Notes: a model not told the origin generated them from the sequence alone. 53,150 nt of DNA from an uncultured Rhodospirillales bacterium (GCA_913060675.1 CAJXUS010000029.1:1-53150); one strand, 5' to 3'; shown: positions 17,196 through 26,814, numbered from the stretch's first letter. Program-made: numbers and translations.

Positions 17196-19277
17196 CTATC
17201 CTTCTATGCGTGAGAAGTCTGCAACTTGTCCCAGAATCACACCGACCCGGGATAGCAAGCCTAGACGGTTTTTGCGTAAGGACGGATCATCATCATTCAC
17301 CGTGACCTTCTCAAAAAACGCGTCCATATGTGCGCGAAGTCCGGCCAGAGCCGTCATCGCTTCTTTGAATTTATCTTTGTCCAGAGCTTTTGTAGCTTCT
17401 TTTGAAGCCGCGTCTAGAGCTTCGTGCAACGCCGTTTCTTCTGGCTGTTGCAACAACGCGATATCGACAGTGCCGTCGTAAATGGTTTTGTCTTTTTTCT
17501 CTTCGATACGGACAATATTACTTGCGCGGCGGTATGCAGCCAGCAAGTTTGCACCATTGTCAGTATCTAGCAATTCAGCCAAGGCATCTACCCGAGAAAG
17601 CAATCGAACAAGATCGTCCTCGTCCCCAAGTGCAAAGACCGCCGTAATAAGATCATGGCGTACGCCCTTGTCTTTCAGCGCGACTTTCAAACGGTCCTCG
17701 ACGAAAGACATCAAAGCAGCTGTTGTCTCTTGCTCACCTTGAGTAACCTGGTCTGTATAAGACGCATAACTATCACTAAAAGCTTTGCGTAAACTCAGCT
17801 GAAGTTCGTTTTCCGTAATCAACCGAATAATGCTCAGCGCAGCACGGCGTAGAGCGAAAGGGTCTTTTGATCCCGTTGGCAACTCATTGATACCAAAGAA
17901 ACCAACAAGAGTGTCAATCTTATCAGCAAGAGCGACCGAGACAGAAATTGGTGCAGAAGGGCAACGATCAGAAGGGCCTAATGGAGAATAATGATCTGCA
18001 ATGGCCTCGGCGACAAGCGGGCTCTCTCCATCATGTAGCGCGTAATAACGCCCCATAATACCTTGCAGCTCAGGAAATTCATAAACCATTCCCGTGGTCA
18101 GATCAGCTTTAGCCAGTTCAGCCGCACGACGGGCTAGTCTTGCATTGCACCCAATTTCTTCGGCTATATCACTGGCCAGAACAGATACACGCCCCATTTT
18201 GTTTGCCACGGTGCCAAGCTTAGCTTGGAACACAATGGTTTCAAGCGCAGCCACACGGGTTTCCAGTTTTTCTTTTTTATCCTGTTCCCAGAAAAACTCT
18301 GCATCTGAAAGACGAGAGGCAAGGACGCGCTCGTTCCCGGCAACGATAGTTTTGCCTTCGTCAACCGCTTCTGTGTTGGCGGCAAAAACAAACCGGTTGG
18401 CCAGATTGCCTTCTTTATCCAGAACAGAGAAATACTTCTGATGCTCTTTCATCGACGTCGAGAGAACTTCGTGAGGAACAGACATAAATCGATCGGCAAT
18501 CCGTCCGATCAGAACAACGGGCCACTCAACTAGGCCTGTCACTTCACCGAGAAGCCCCTGATCATCTTTCAGGGTTAAGCCTTCAGCAGCACAAAGGGCT
18601 TTTGCTTGTGTCTCAATCAGATCTCGGCGTTCGATCTGATCGACCAACACCTTTGCAAGGCGAAGTTTATGTAGATAATCATCCAGGTTCTTAACTTCAA
18701 ACCAATCGGGCGCCAGGAAACGATGGCCCCGTGTTTGATTTCCAAAGCTAAGCGTCTGGTTACCAAAATCAAACGATCCATCAAGAGTTTCGCCTTTAAA
18801 GATCGCCAAAATTGAATGCAGTGGACGAACCCAACGGAAAGAATTTCTGGACCACTTCATCGACTTTGGCCAGGGGAAGGCCTTAATCGTTTCTGTCACG
18901 ATTTCAGCAAGAACTTCGGCGGTTTCCCGTCCTTTGATCTCACTGACAACAAAATAAAAACTGCCCTTTGGGGTCTCACGGACTTCAGCTTGATCAATAG
19001 ACGTCAGGCTGTTGGCCTTCATAAAGCCTTCAAGTGCCTTTTCATGGGCACCAACCTTAGGACCTTTTTTCTCTTCGCTGACATCAGGCTGCTTTTCAGG
19101 CAAGCCATCAATCACCAGCGCCAGACGACGTGGGGTTACAAAGGAACGGGCATCGGTAAAGGCAAGGCCTGCTTCTTTAAGACGATCACTAACGATCTTT
19201 TTTAGATCAGCCGCAGCTTTTGCCTGCATGCGGGCCGGGATTTCCTCGGAATGAAGTTCGAGTAGAAATTCAGACAT
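17196..19277 (-). CDS. glyS: Glycine-tRNA ligase beta subunit
   Basis: Beta subunit of the tetrameric alpha2-beta2 glycyl-tRNA synthetase; it carries the HD-like and anticodon-binding domains and recognises tRNA-Gly. It is 693 residues, near normal length. Family landmarks: EFLLELHSEEIPARM at the N-terminus, FVTPRRLAL, FPKSMKW-type segment (AFPWPKSMKWS), STSMKEHQKYF and KIDTLVGFFGI-NELPTGSKDPFALRR. Start 19277 is chosen at that conserved N-terminus; the open frame extends 25 residues into glyQ. It lies four bases after glyQ, in one operon. Confidence 0.96.
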   Translation of the reverse strand: MSEFLLELHSEEIPARMQAKAAADLKKIVSDRLKEAGLAFTDARSFVTPRRLALVIDGLPEKQPDVSEEKKGPKVGAHEKALEGFMKANSLTSIDQAEVRETPKGSFYFVVSEIKGRETAEVLAEIVTETIKAFPWPKSMKWSRNSFRWVRPLHSILAIFKGETLDGSFDFGNQTLSFGNQTRGHRFLAPDWFEVKNLDDYLHKLRLAKVLVDQIERRDLIETQAKALCAAEGLTLKDDQGLLGEVTGLVEWPVVLIGRIADRFMSVPHEVLSTSMKEHQKYFSVLDKEGNLANRFVFAANTEAVDEGKTIVAGNERVLASRLSDAEFFWEQDKKEKLETRVAALETIVFQAKLGTVANKMGRVSVLASDIAEEIGCNARLARRAAELAKADLTTGMVYEFPELQGIMGRYYALHDGESPLVAEAIADHYSPLGPSDRCPSAPISVSVALADKIDTLVGFFGINELPTGSKDPFALRRAALSIIRLITENELQLSLRKAFSDSYASYTDQVTQGEQETTAALMSFVEDRLKVALKDKGVRHDLITAVFALGDEDDLVRLLSRVDALAELLDTDNGANLLAAYRRASNIVRIEEKKDKTIYDGTVDIALLQQPEETALHEALDAASKEATKALDKDKFKEAMTALAGLRAHMDAFFEKVTVNDDDPSLRKNRLGLLSRVGVILGQVADFSRIEG

Positions 19278-19281
19278 ACCT

Positions 19282-20286
19282 TTAAGCCTCTTCCAGCTGG
19301 GTTTTATTCCAGGCTTCACAACATGCTTTTGCCAATTCGCGTACACGACCAATATAGGCCTGTCGCTCTGTCACGGAAATCACGCCGCGGGCATCAAGCA
19401 GGTTAAAGAGGTGGCTGGCTTTCATACATTGATCATAGGCTGGCAGAGGCAAAAGATTGCCCTTGGCCTTTCCGTTCTTTTCGGCATTCGCTTCACCAAA
19501 CTTCAGGATGCGCGCACACTCTGCCTCGGCATCTTCGAAGTGCTTGAACAACTCATCTGTAGAAGCGATCTCAAAGTTATAGGTCGAAAACTCAACTTCG
19601 TTCTGGAGGAAGACATCACCGTAGGTTTGGCCGCCTTCTTCGGCAGGAACGCCATCCCAATCGAGATCATAAACGTTTTCCACGCCCTGAACGTACATGA
19701 ACAGGCGCTCTAAACCGTAAGTAAGTTCTAGAGGAACAGGATTACACTCAATCCCCCCGACTTGCTGGAAATAAGTGAATTGGCTGACTTCCATACCATC
19801 ACACCAGACTTCCCAGCCAAGACCCCAAGCACCCAGGGTCGGGCTTTCCCAATCATCCTCAACAAAACGCAAATCATGTTTGGTCGAATCAATACCAATA
19901 GCATCCAGTGACCCAAGATAAAGTTCCTGAGAATTGGCAGGCGACGGTTTCATGATGACCTGAAACTGATAATAGTGCTGCAGGCGGTTTGGATTTTCAC
20001 CGTAACGACCATCCGCAGGGCGACGACAAGGCTGCACATAAGCTGCGCGCCATGTTTTCGGCCCCAGAGATCGAAGAGTGGTTGCTGGATGGAAAGTCCC
20101 GGCACCAACTTCTAGATCATAGGGCTGCAAAATTACGCAGCCCTGACGAGCCCAGTAATCCTGGAGTTTTAGAATAAGACGCTGAACACACTTTTCAGGG
20201 TCAACAATGACCTTGGATTTTGGAGTGCCAGAATTCATTTCGTCGGACTTTGCTGGGTCAGACAGGGTCATATCTTTATTTGTCAT
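19282..20286 (-). CDS. glyQ: Glycine-tRNA ligase alpha subunit
   Basis: Catalytic class II alpha subunit activating glycine. The conserved start [20 protein letters not shown] is followed by [32 protein letters not shown] and the [14 protein letters not shown] motif. The protein has an N-terminal extension of about 30-35 residues before the conserved region. Three in-frame ATGs (20286, 20271, 20238) are possible and none has a strong ribosome-binding site, so the exact start is uncertain; 20286 is used here. First gene of glyQ-glyS-ppdK. Confidence 0.95.
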   Translation of the reverse strand: MTNKDMTLSDPAKSDEMNSGTPKSKVIVDPEKCVQRLILKLQDYWARQGCVILQPYDLEVGAGTFHPATTLRSLGPKTWRAAYVQPCRRPADGRYGENPNRLQHYYQFQVIMKPSPANSQELYLGSLDAIGIDSTKHDLRFVEDDWESPTLGAWGLGWEVWCDGMEVSQFTYFQQVGGIECNPVPLELTYGLERLFMYVQGVENVYDLDWDGVPAEEGGQTYGDVFLQNEVEFSTYNFEIASTDELFKHFEDAEAECARILKFGEANAEKNGKAKGNLLPLPAYDQCMKASHLFNLLDARGVISVTERQAYIGRVRELAKACCEAWNKTQLEEA

Positions 20287-20378
20287 TTTGCTGCAGTGCG
20301 AAATTTGAATGAACTTATAATGACCGGCTTTAGGAATCAACAGCCTGAATGCCGGAGTCGAGATATTTTTTGTCGCTT

Positions 20379-20630
20379 TTAGCCGTTACCACCGCAAGAG
20401 CACTTACTCTTGGCTGGAATATAGGCTTTGCAAGCGGGGCACTGAACCATTTCCAATGACCCGCCATCACTTTGATTTGGTTGACTTTGCGGTGGTGAAC
20501 CTTTGGAATTTCCATTGCCCGGAACAGAGCCTGAGTTCTCGCGTCTTTTAACTGCTTTGAAAAACAGATAAACCCCGGCAACAACAAGTCCTAGAACCAG
20601 TAACTTTCCTATAGAGGGTATTCCAAACAT
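20379..20630 (-). CDS. Small membrane protein with C-terminal zinc-ribbon-like motif
   Basis: An 83-residue protein with one N-terminal transmembrane helix ([15 protein letters not shown], about 10-24), a polar Gly/Ser/Pro/Gln linker and a C-terminal cysteine cluster, CPAC then CSC within about 16 residues. This resembles the PP0621-type small membrane proteins. ATG 20630 has GAGGA upstream. It lies between the S49 peptidase and glyQ. Function unknown; the cysteines suggest metal binding. Confidence 0.75.
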   Translation of the reverse strand: MFGIPSIGKLLVLGLVVAGVYLFFKAVKRRENSGSVPGNGNSKGSPPQSQPNQSDGGSLEMVQCPACKAYIPAKSKCSCGGNG

Positions 20631-20753
20631 AGTGTCCTCACCTATACCGCGTATTACGGCTGTATTTCATCAAGAATCCAGTCAAACAGAGTATGGATTC
20701 CCCGCCTTCAACAAATCATTTTCAATATTCGCCCAAACGTAAGGGCTCATAAG

Positions 20754-21632
20754 TTATAGACCGTAACGGTCCCAGTGGGCGCGCTCTTCAACGGCGGCCA
20801 TCATACCACCTGCAATATCAGCGGTATTTACGCCACCAAGAGCAGATAGAGCATCTCCACCGCCAAAACCGAGCTTGCTTTTCAGCCAGTTCTTTTTGCC
20901 TTCGACTTTGATCAGCTTAACCTTGTCGCCATACTCAAATCGCATGATCTGGTGCATGGACCCAAGGCCATCGATCAAGCCGTATTCCTTGGCTGTAGTA
21001 CCCGTCCAGAATTCACCGGAAAAGATCTCTTTTTCGTCCTTGCCCAGCTTACCCGCACGGCGGCCTTTGACCCAATCGATAAAATTCTCGTGGATTTGGG
21101 TCAAAATACCTTTTAGACGTTTTACGTCCTTTGGATTTTCTTTTTCAAAAGGATCAAGTGTTGATTTCAAGTCACCAGCGGTTCGAACTCGTCTTTCGAT
21201 ACCATATTTTTTGATCAGCTCTGGAAAACCGAAACCAGAAGATATAACCCCGATTGAACCGATCACAGATGATTCCATCGCATAGATTTCATCGGCGGCA
21301 CAGGCCAACCAATAGCCACCAGAAGCAGCAACATCTTCACAAAAAGCAAAAACTTTTACTTCGTGTTTATCAGCAAGATCTCTGATCATCCGTCCGATCA
21401 GGTCTGATTGAACTGGGGATCCACCGGGTGAGTTGATTGAAAGAGCAACGGCCTTGATACCATCCATTTTAAACGCTTCGCTCAACTGGTCTTCAACAGA
21501 CGCCAGTGTCAAGCCAGAGCGCATCGGACCAGCGGCACCGATCACACCATTAAGAGCGACAACGGCCACCTTTGCAGGTGGGTTACGAAAGCGTTCGACA
21601 GGAAGTTTGGATAAGAGCTTCTTGAGCTTCAT
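20754..21632 (-). CDS. S49 family signal peptide peptidase (SppA/SohB-like)
   Basis: Serine protease of the SppA family, 292 residues, one-domain bacterial form. Candidate nucleophile Ser104 is in AASGGYWLA, general base Lys156 in GDLKSTLDPF, and the oxyanion region SINSPGG is at 65-71. No clear signal anchor is seen, so it may be soluble or peripherally attached. Family members clear cleaved signal peptides. The C-terminal 45 residues are low-complexity. It sits in the block DUF2007-methyltransferase-S49-small protein-glyQS. Confidence 0.9.
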   Translation of the reverse strand: MKLKKLLSKLPVERFRNPPAKVAVVALNGVIGAAGPMRSGLTLASVEDQLSEAFKMDGIKAVALSINSPGGSPVQSDLIGRMIRDLADKHEVKVFAFCEDVAASGGYWLACAADEIYAMESSVIGSIGVISSGFGFPELIKKYGIERRVRTAGDLKSTLDPFEKENPKDVKRLKGILTQIHENFIDWVKGRRAGKLGKDEKEIFSGEFWTGTTAKEYGLIDGLGSMHQIMRFEYGDKVKLIKVEGKKNWLKSKLGFGGGDALSALGGVNTADIAGGMMAAVEERAHWDRYGL

Positions 21633-21767
21633 GATTAGCCTTTAATCAAATTGTTTCAAAAACGTTGTAACCGTTGGAAAGAGATCCCACAACAAGGAAC
21701 AGTGTGCTTCTCGTTACACAAATCAAAAAACCGCTCTGCTTTTAGGGTCTCCGTCGAATTGGCTCTC

Positions 21768-22529
21768 TTAAAATAGGAGCTCCTGCCCCATTCTTAAAGC
21801 CCCCTGAATTTCAGGTGTATAAGAGCCATCTCTTTCGTGTAAAATCTGGCCTGCAGTAATAAGCATGGGTTTTGATATGCCGCGCCGAGCCCTGACAACA
21901 ACACGTTTAGCAGGTTGGCCGGCATAAGGCCAAAGAGGATAAACCTCAACTGCACCAGCTTTCTTTTCTCGAAAAATCGATAAAATTTCATCGAGGCGAT
22001 CAGCCCGATGCACGATCGTCACCGCTCCCTTGGGCTTCACGAGTTTCAAAGCCGCAAGCATCCAGTCGCGCAAGCAAGCATCACCTTCATGGTTTGCCAA
22101 GAGCTTTATCGGATCAGGTGACGCGTGTGAAGATCCTTTAGGCATAAAAGGAGGATTGCAAATCACTTGATCAAACGATCCTAATGACAAGTCCTTTGGT
22201 AAATGCAAGAGATCGGCTTGCACCAAAGACCATCGATCCTCAAAATTATTTGCTTCCCTATTTTTCTGGGCAATCTCATAAAGAACGGATTGCAATTCCA
22301 ACCCTGTGACACGGACATCCGCAAGTCGGCCCATCAGGCAAAGACCCGCGGTTCCTACCCCACAGCCTAAATCAAGAATATTGTCCCCGGATTTAGCTTC
22401 AACCGTCGCGGCCAGAAGAACAGCATCAATCCCTGCCCGGTACCCTTTCGCAGGTTGGAAGACCTTTACCTTCCCACCAAGAAAATCATCTTCGGTCAAA
22501 TCAACGTCTTGGAGAAAACCACCTGTCAC
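21768..22529 (-). CDS. TrmN6-like tRNA1(Val) adenine-N6 methyltransferase family protein
   Basis: SAM-dependent methyltransferase of COG4123 type, 253 residues. SAM motif I LDLGCGVGTAGLCL and the N6-adenine signature NPPF (in VICNPPFMPKG) are clear. The near-N-terminal FQPAKGYRAGIDAVLLA is typical for the family. The E. coli relative methylates A37 of tRNA-Val; the substrate here is inferred from family. The start overlaps the DUF2007 stop by 4 bp, so translation is coupled. Confidence 0.9.
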   Translation of the reverse strand: MTGGFLQDVDLTEDDFLGGKVKVFQPAKGYRAGIDAVLLAATVEAKSGDNILDLGCGVGTAGLCLMGRLADVRVTGLELQSVLYEIAQKNREANNFEDRWSLVQADLLHLPKDLSLGSFDQVICNPPFMPKGSSHASPDPIKLLANHEGDACLRDWMLAALKLVKPKGAVTIVHRADRLDEILSIFREKKAGAVEVYPLWPYAGQPAKRVVVRARRGISKPMLITAGQILHERDGSYTPEIQGALRMGQELLF

Positions 22530-22759
22530 GGCTGTTCTTCCAGCTCACCAGCATCCGTCAAAACCCGTCGTGCTTGATTGGCATCTTCTTCGAGCACCAT
22601 AATCCTACGTTGGATAGCGCCGATAGATCCCTCTATAATGGAGGCGTGTTGGTCTAAGACAACACACTCAATTCCGGCATCAGACATCAACGCCTGTATC
22701 CATGAGAGCTTAACAATATCGTTGGTTCGATAAATCTCGATCACACCAATGGGTTCCAT
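22526..22759 (-). CDS. DUF2007 domain protein
   Basis: A 77-residue cytoplasmic protein of the DUF2007 (putative signal-transducing) family. It shows the typical LSWIQALMSDAGIECVV start, then the short acidic C-terminus. The ATGA overlap with the methyltransferase gene makes a two-gene unit. In many alphaproteobacteria this gene stands directly opposite a polyprenyl diphosphate synthase gene; here that gene is 6.3 kb away at 29086. Confidence 0.8.
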   Translation of the reverse strand: MEPIGVIEIYRTNDIVKLSWIQALMSDAGIECVVLDQHASIIEGSIGAIQRRIMVLEEDANQARRVLTDAGELEEQP

Positions 22760-22874
22760 TCAAAAACAAAAAGGTCGTATCGAAAGCTACCTATAGCCCT
22801 GGTTATCTACAAGGAAAGAAGGTCTCAGTACTTGAAAAACATATCGATATTAAGGAGAAAGAGCTGAATTTTAT

Positions 22875-23636
22875 CTATTGAATCAGTCCATAAGCTGTCA
22901 AACGATCATAACTACCGTCTAATTTCATTTCTTTTAAAACTTGGTCGACCTGATCACGTAATGCCGCGTGGTTTCTTTTTTTTGAAAACGCGATGTAACT
23001 CGGCACTGACTGGATCGGCGAAGAAAGCTCCTCAACATCTTTGGCCACGCCCAGTTTGCGAAAACGATAATAGGCCCCCAACCTGTTAAAGGGCACTATA
23101 TCGACCCTCTTATTTAATAATAGCTTAATCAAGGCATTACCATCGCTTACCCGGTAAACCGAGCGAAGAGTACCCTCTTCCACCGCCGTATCAAATTTTG
23201 CCCCGTAGCTAACACCTCTTCGAGCCCCGAAATGGTATTCAGCCAAGTTCGCAAAATCGTGGGTTTGGGGAATTTCAAACCCTTTTCGAATGAAAAGCGA
23301 AACTTCTTGAGACATCAAAATTTCATTAGAATAGTCTAAAAACAGTTCTCTTTCAGGGGTACGGTACGCGGTAAATATAGCATCAGCTTGTCCCAATTCT
23401 ACTAACTTGAGAGACCTCGACCAAGGCAGGAACTTGATTTCAACCTTGTAATTAAGCCGCCTGAAGACTTCTCTCACCACATTTACCGCAAGGCCCTTAA
23501 CCTCACCATTCTCACTATATTCGTATGGAGGATAATCCAGGGTGACCAGCTGAAGGGTTTCAGCCGAGCTCACTGGACGAATACATATTCCAACAAAGAA
23601 TAAGCTGAAGAGTAAAGGGATGAGGCGGCATCGCAT
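22875..23636 (-). CDS. Orphan periplasmic amino-acid-type binding protein (SBP_bac_3)
   Basis: A 253-residue secreted protein of the polar-amino-acid binding family. A signal peptide (RLIPLLFSLFFVGICIRPVSS) precedes LQLVTLDYPPYEYSENG and KGLAVNVVREVF, followed by LPWSRSLKLVELGQADAIF; this WSR variant is common in stand-alone proteins of the family. ATG 23636 has AGGA seven bases upstream; the open frame reaches a TTG at 23660. No permease or ATPase is adjacent, so it may be a sensor partner or use a remote transporter. The downstream neighbour of the GS-like gene. Confidence 0.85.
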   Translation of the reverse strand: MRCRLIPLLFSLFFVGICIRPVSSAETLQLVTLDYPPYEYSENGEVKGLAVNVVREVFRRLNYKVEIKFLPWSRSLKLVELGQADAIFTAYRTPERELFLDYSNEILMSQEVSLFIRKGFEIPQTHDFANLAEYHFGARRGVSYGAKFDTAVEEGTLRSVYRVSDGNALIKLLLNKRVDIVPFNRLGAYYRFRKLGVAKDVEELSSPIQSVPSYIAFSKKRNHAALRDQVDQVLKEMKLDGSYDRLTAYGLIQ

Positions 23637-23671
23637 AAAATGATCCTGACCATCCGACAAGGAGGCAACGC

Positions 23672-23962
23672 GTGTCAGACATTATTATGCGAGCAGTTAA
23701 ATCAATTTTGAAACAAGAATTAAGTATACAAAATTTAGCTGACCAGAGTGTTAACTTGTGTCCTAAAAATGAACCAAACCGTGTAAAAACGGCTTCGTTC
23801 TCAAACAGGCAATACCTTTGCGACACTACCCGCTTAATTGTGTTTGCAGGAATTGGATCAGGTACTAGGCGAGTTCAAAGCCTCGGGAAACTTCCCAGTC
23901 AGTTACACGGCGATCGAATTCTTCCTGCTCCCACTCTGCAGCACGGGTATAATGATCGATAA
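23672..23962 (+). CDS. Uncertain small ORF with consensus ribosome-binding site
   Basis: A GTG start (23672) is preceded by AAGGAGG with six bases between, the best ribosome-binding site in this neighbourhood. It encodes up to 96 residues starting MSDIIMRAVKSILKQ with no recognised domain. From 23865 it runs antisense to the GS-like gene. The first 60 residues look fairly ordinary in composition, the rest look like antisense shadow. It may be a short real gene, a decayed gene remnant, or chance. Confidence 0.25.
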   Translation: MSDIIMRAVKSILKQELSIQNLADQSVNLCPKNEPNRVKTASFSNRQYLCDTTRLIVFAGIGSGTRRVQSLGKLPSQLHGDRILPAPTLQHGYNDR

Positions 23963-25235
23963 CACCATCCCCCATAGCCGCACGGAGCATTTCAGATTTA
24001 TTCATAGCAAGCGTAGCGCCACGGAGCGTATTTGGAATAGATCGCGCTTTTTCAGAGTGGTAGGCATCACCAACGAATTCCCCCTCAAGTTCTCTTTTAT
24101 TTTCAATGCCGTCGATACCAGCCGCAAGCAACGCAGCCATAGCTAGGTATGGATTAAGGTCTGAGCCACCAACACGGCATTCTATGCGAATTGCTTTGGT
24201 ATCTTCACCACAAAGGCGATAGCCCGCGGTACGGTTGTCTTTACTCCAGATCGCTTTTGTCGGAGCAAACGTACCTTCGGCAAAACGTTTGTAAGAATTG
24301 ATGTAAGGCGCGAGGAAGTAAGTCAAATCACTGGCATTGTGCAATAACCCGGCTATGTACTGGCGCATCAACTCGGACATACCATATTTACCATTTGGAT
24401 CATGAAAGAGGGATTCCTTACCATCTGCAGACCAAAGCGACTGGTGAACATGTGACGAACTTCCAGCAGCATCATTGTGCCATTTGGCAAGGAAGGTCAG
24501 GGCTTTGCCTTTTTGCCAGGCTATTTCTTTACAACCGTTTTTAATGAATGCGTGGTTATCTGCTGACTTGAGGGCATCGTCATATTTGACATTGATTTCT
24601 TCTTGTCCGGCAGAGCCTTCACCTTTGGAACATTCAACAACGATACCTGCGTCGTGCAATCCATTACGGATCGCGCGCATGACATATTCTTCCTTAGTGG
24701 TTTGAAAGATGTGATAATCTTGATTGTATTTACCAAGTGTTTCTAGCTGGTGATAACCTTGTTTGCTCACATCTTCGAAAGAGTTTTCAAACAGATAGAA
24801 TTCCAATTCTGAGGCCATAAAGGCCTTCATGCCCATAGCGTCCAAGCGAGCGACCTGTTTTTTGAGGATGGCACGAGGGGAATGGGGAACTTCCGCATGT
24901 GTCGCGTGATCAAGAACATCGCACAATACAAAGGCAGTTCCATCGAGCCATGGAACGCGACGCAAGGTGCTTAGATCGGGCTTCATGGTGTAGTCACCAT
25001 AACCCGCTTCCCAGCTCGTGGATTTGTAACCTTCTACAGGTTTCATCTCCATGTCGGTGGCGAGGAGGTAGTTACAGCCGTGGGTTTCTGAGGCACCAGT
25101 CTTTATAAAGTAATCTGCATGAAATCTCTTGCCCATAAGGCGGCCTTGCATATCAACAAGGCAGATAAGGACAGTATCAATCTCGCCGTTGGAAACTGCT
25201 TGTTTTAGGTCTTCATAGGAAAGATTACCAGACAT
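23865..25235 (-). CDS. Glutamine synthetase family gamma-glutamyl ligase (PuuA-like)
   Basis: ATP-dependent ligase of 456 residues with a GS fold; members join glutamate to amines (gamma-glutamylputrescine, ethanolamine, methylamine) instead of ammonia. Metal and nucleotide motifs include SELEFYLFE, GQEEINVKY, AGSSSHVHQSLW, the NSYKRF arginine-binding loop and RIECRVGGSDLNPYLAMAA. The N-terminal LICLVDMQGRLMGKRF replaces the regulatory part of true GlnA, and no adenylylation loop is obvious. It is cotranscribed, probably, with the aminotransferase upstream (gap 96 bp) and the binding protein downstream. Amine substrate unknown. Confidence 0.9.
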   Translation of the reverse strand: MSGNLSYEDLKQAVSNGEIDTVLICLVDMQGRLMGKRFHADYFIKTGASETHGCNYLLATDMEMKPVEGYKSTSWEAGYGDYTMKPDLSTLRRVPWLDGTAFVLCDVLDHATHAEVPHSPRAILKKQVARLDAMGMKAFMASELEFYLFENSFEDVSKQGYHQLETLGKYNQDYHIFQTTKEEYVMRAIRNGLHDAGIVVECSKGEGSAGQEEINVKYDDALKSADNHAFIKNGCKEIAWQKGKALTFLAKWHNDAAGSSSHVHQSLWSADGKESLFHDPNGKYGMSELMRQYIAGLLHNASDLTYFLAPYINSYKRFAEGTFAPTKAIWSKDNRTAGYRLCGEDTKAIRIECRVGGSDLNPYLAMAALLAAGIDGIENKRELEGEFVGDAYHSEKARSIPNTLRGATLAMNKSEMLRAAMGDGVIDHYTRAAEWEQEEFDRRVTDWEVSRGFELA

Positions 25236-25331
25236 CGCATAACTCTTATTACTAATGGTGTTAAAAAAAAGCGGTCGTACACCATCTGAAGGGAGACAAG
25301 GTTGGTGCTGGAGCCCTGCAACCAGTTAGGT

Positions 25332-26540
25332 TCATAATGTCGCCGACACCTCAGCCCCTTGTCTATTAGGCATTACTTTCAGGACTGGCTTTGTCAGCCT
25401 GATGGGGGCTGCTGAAGAAATCTTATTTACCTTAGATGTTCGTAAGGCTTCCTTGAGCGTTTGTAGGAAAAACTGGATATCAAACTCTGTCATTTCTCCA
25501 ATATTGCCAACCTGAAATACTTTATCTTTGAAGCAACCTTTACCGGCGTAAACGATGATCGATTGTTCTCGGAGACATCGCTTCAAGTCTGTCACATTGA
25601 TCAAATGAGGGACGTGCACAGTCGTAAGGACAGAGCACATGTCTTTTTCATCAATCAAGAATTTGAGATTTAATTTTCGCATACCACTGCGCAAACTTTT
25701 TGCTCGCTGGCGAATAGTTTCAAATCTCTTTGAGACACCCTCTTTCAAAATATTTGTAAGCGCCTGTTCTAAAGCAAAAAATAATGGGACTGCAGGTGTA
25801 TTTGGCGTTTGTGATCGGGATTTCAAAAATTCGTAAAATGTCGCTAAATTTAAATAAGTTGACTTGGCTTTGTGTTGTTTAAGTTTTTCAAAGTGCTCTT
25901 TGCCCCCGATCACAAAAGAAAGACCAGGATAAGAGCCTATGGCCTTAGAGCTCGAGCTGGAGCAAAATGCGATATTGCTGCTTTCCATGTTAACGCTCTC
26001 AGCCCCGACACTGCTCACCCCGTCGACGATGAAGAGGGCACCGTGTGTCTTAGCAAGTGCACCAATCGGCTCCAATGGATTGAGCATTCCCGAACAGGTT
26101 TCGTGGTGGGCGATAGCGATGACGTCGATCTTATGGGCGTTAAGATAATCCTCGATACGTTTCAGATTAAACGCCTCCCCCCAAGGCTCTTCGATCAGAT
26201 GGGTCTTTGGATTATGGATTTGAGAAGTTTTGTGCAAACGTTCGCCAAATTCCCCGTTGGACAGGATCAAGACGTCGCCTTGACCGACAACTGACGACAG
26301 CATAGCCTCGTTTGCTGCAGTGCCTGAACCTGTGATCACGACAGCGCGATACAGATTGCGATTTTCTATCTGAAACAACGAAAGGAGTTTTTGTTCAATA
26401 CTGCCTAGCAGAACATCAAAATCCCTCTCTCGGTGACAAATATCCTCTTTAGAGATCGCCACTCGTAAGTTTTCCGCCACGTTCACAGGGCCAGGTGTAA
26501 AAAGAAGAAATTTATTATCCACTTGAATGCGTCCTTCCAC
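25332..26540 (-). CDS. Class V aminotransferase, 2-aminoethylphosphonate/alanine-glyoxylate type
   Basis: PLP enzyme of 402 residues. The N-terminal FLLFTPGPVNVAENLR, ITGSGTAANEA, catalytic-site IVDGVSSVGA (Asp173) and SSSKAIGSYPGLSFV with the Schiff-base Lys199 match the PhnW/AGT group. PhnW moves the amino group from 2-aminoethylphosphonate to pyruvate; AGT and serine-glyoxylate forms look similar, so the substrate is open. The C-terminal 35 residues are an extra basic tail. Start ATG 26540 is used; a GTG seven codons in, with GGAAGG before it, is an alternative. No phosphonatase (phnX) gene is visible. The next gene downstream is the GS-like ligase. Confidence 0.85.
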   Translation of the reverse strand: MEGRIQVDNKFLLFTPGPVNVAENLRVAISKEDICHRERDFDVLLGSIEQKLLSLFQIENRNLYRAVVITGSGTAANEAMLSSVVGQGDVLILSNGEFGERLHKTSQIHNPKTHLIEEPWGEAFNLKRIEDYLNAHKIDVIAIAHHETCSGMLNPLEPIGALAKTHGALFIVDGVSSVGAESVNMESSNIAFCSSSSSKAIGSYPGLSFVIGGKEHFEKLKQHKAKSTYLNLATFYEFLKSRSQTPNTPAVPLFFALEQALTNILKEGVSKRFETIRQRAKSLRSGMRKLNLKFLIDEKDMCSVLTTVHVPHLINVTDLKRCLREQSIIVYAGKGCFKDKVFQVGNIGEMTEFDIQFFLQTLKEALRTSKVNKISSAAPIRLTKPVLKVMPNRQGAEVSATL

Positions 26541-26670
26541 ATGCGTGTGGCAAAAGAGCCGGCACGTGTGCAGTTATTGCGCCCCCATAGACGTGCAGCT
26601 CAGAAAATTGAGCAGCTTTATCAAAAGGGACATTTGTAAAAAAAGAAAGCAGCCCAAATCTAAGAAAAAA

Positions 26671-26814
26671 ATGAAGCGAAAATTTAACTGCCAGGATTGT
26701 GATCAAATTACTTGGGGTAAATCAGATACCAACGTTGTTTGCGGTAAGAATATGAAGCGAATGATTTGTCTTGAACTTGAAGAAACTGTCTCCTGTTCTC
26801 AAAAGACATCCTGA
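26671..26814 (+). CDS. Small cysteine-rich protein (candidate)
   Basis: A 47-residue frame with a zinc-ribbon-like spacing: FNCQDC near the start, VCGK in the middle, MICLELEETVSC at the end. Its composition and ordered cysteines look protein-like, but the ribosome-binding site is weak (A-rich upstream). It runs opposite to the aminotransferase and its stop codon lies inside the first unit of the 26806-26915 repeat array. A longer open frame reaches back to 26527 but would overlap the aminotransferase start. Confidence 0.35.
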   Translation: MKRKFNCQDCDQITWGKSDTNVVCGKNMKRMICLELEETVSCSQKTS

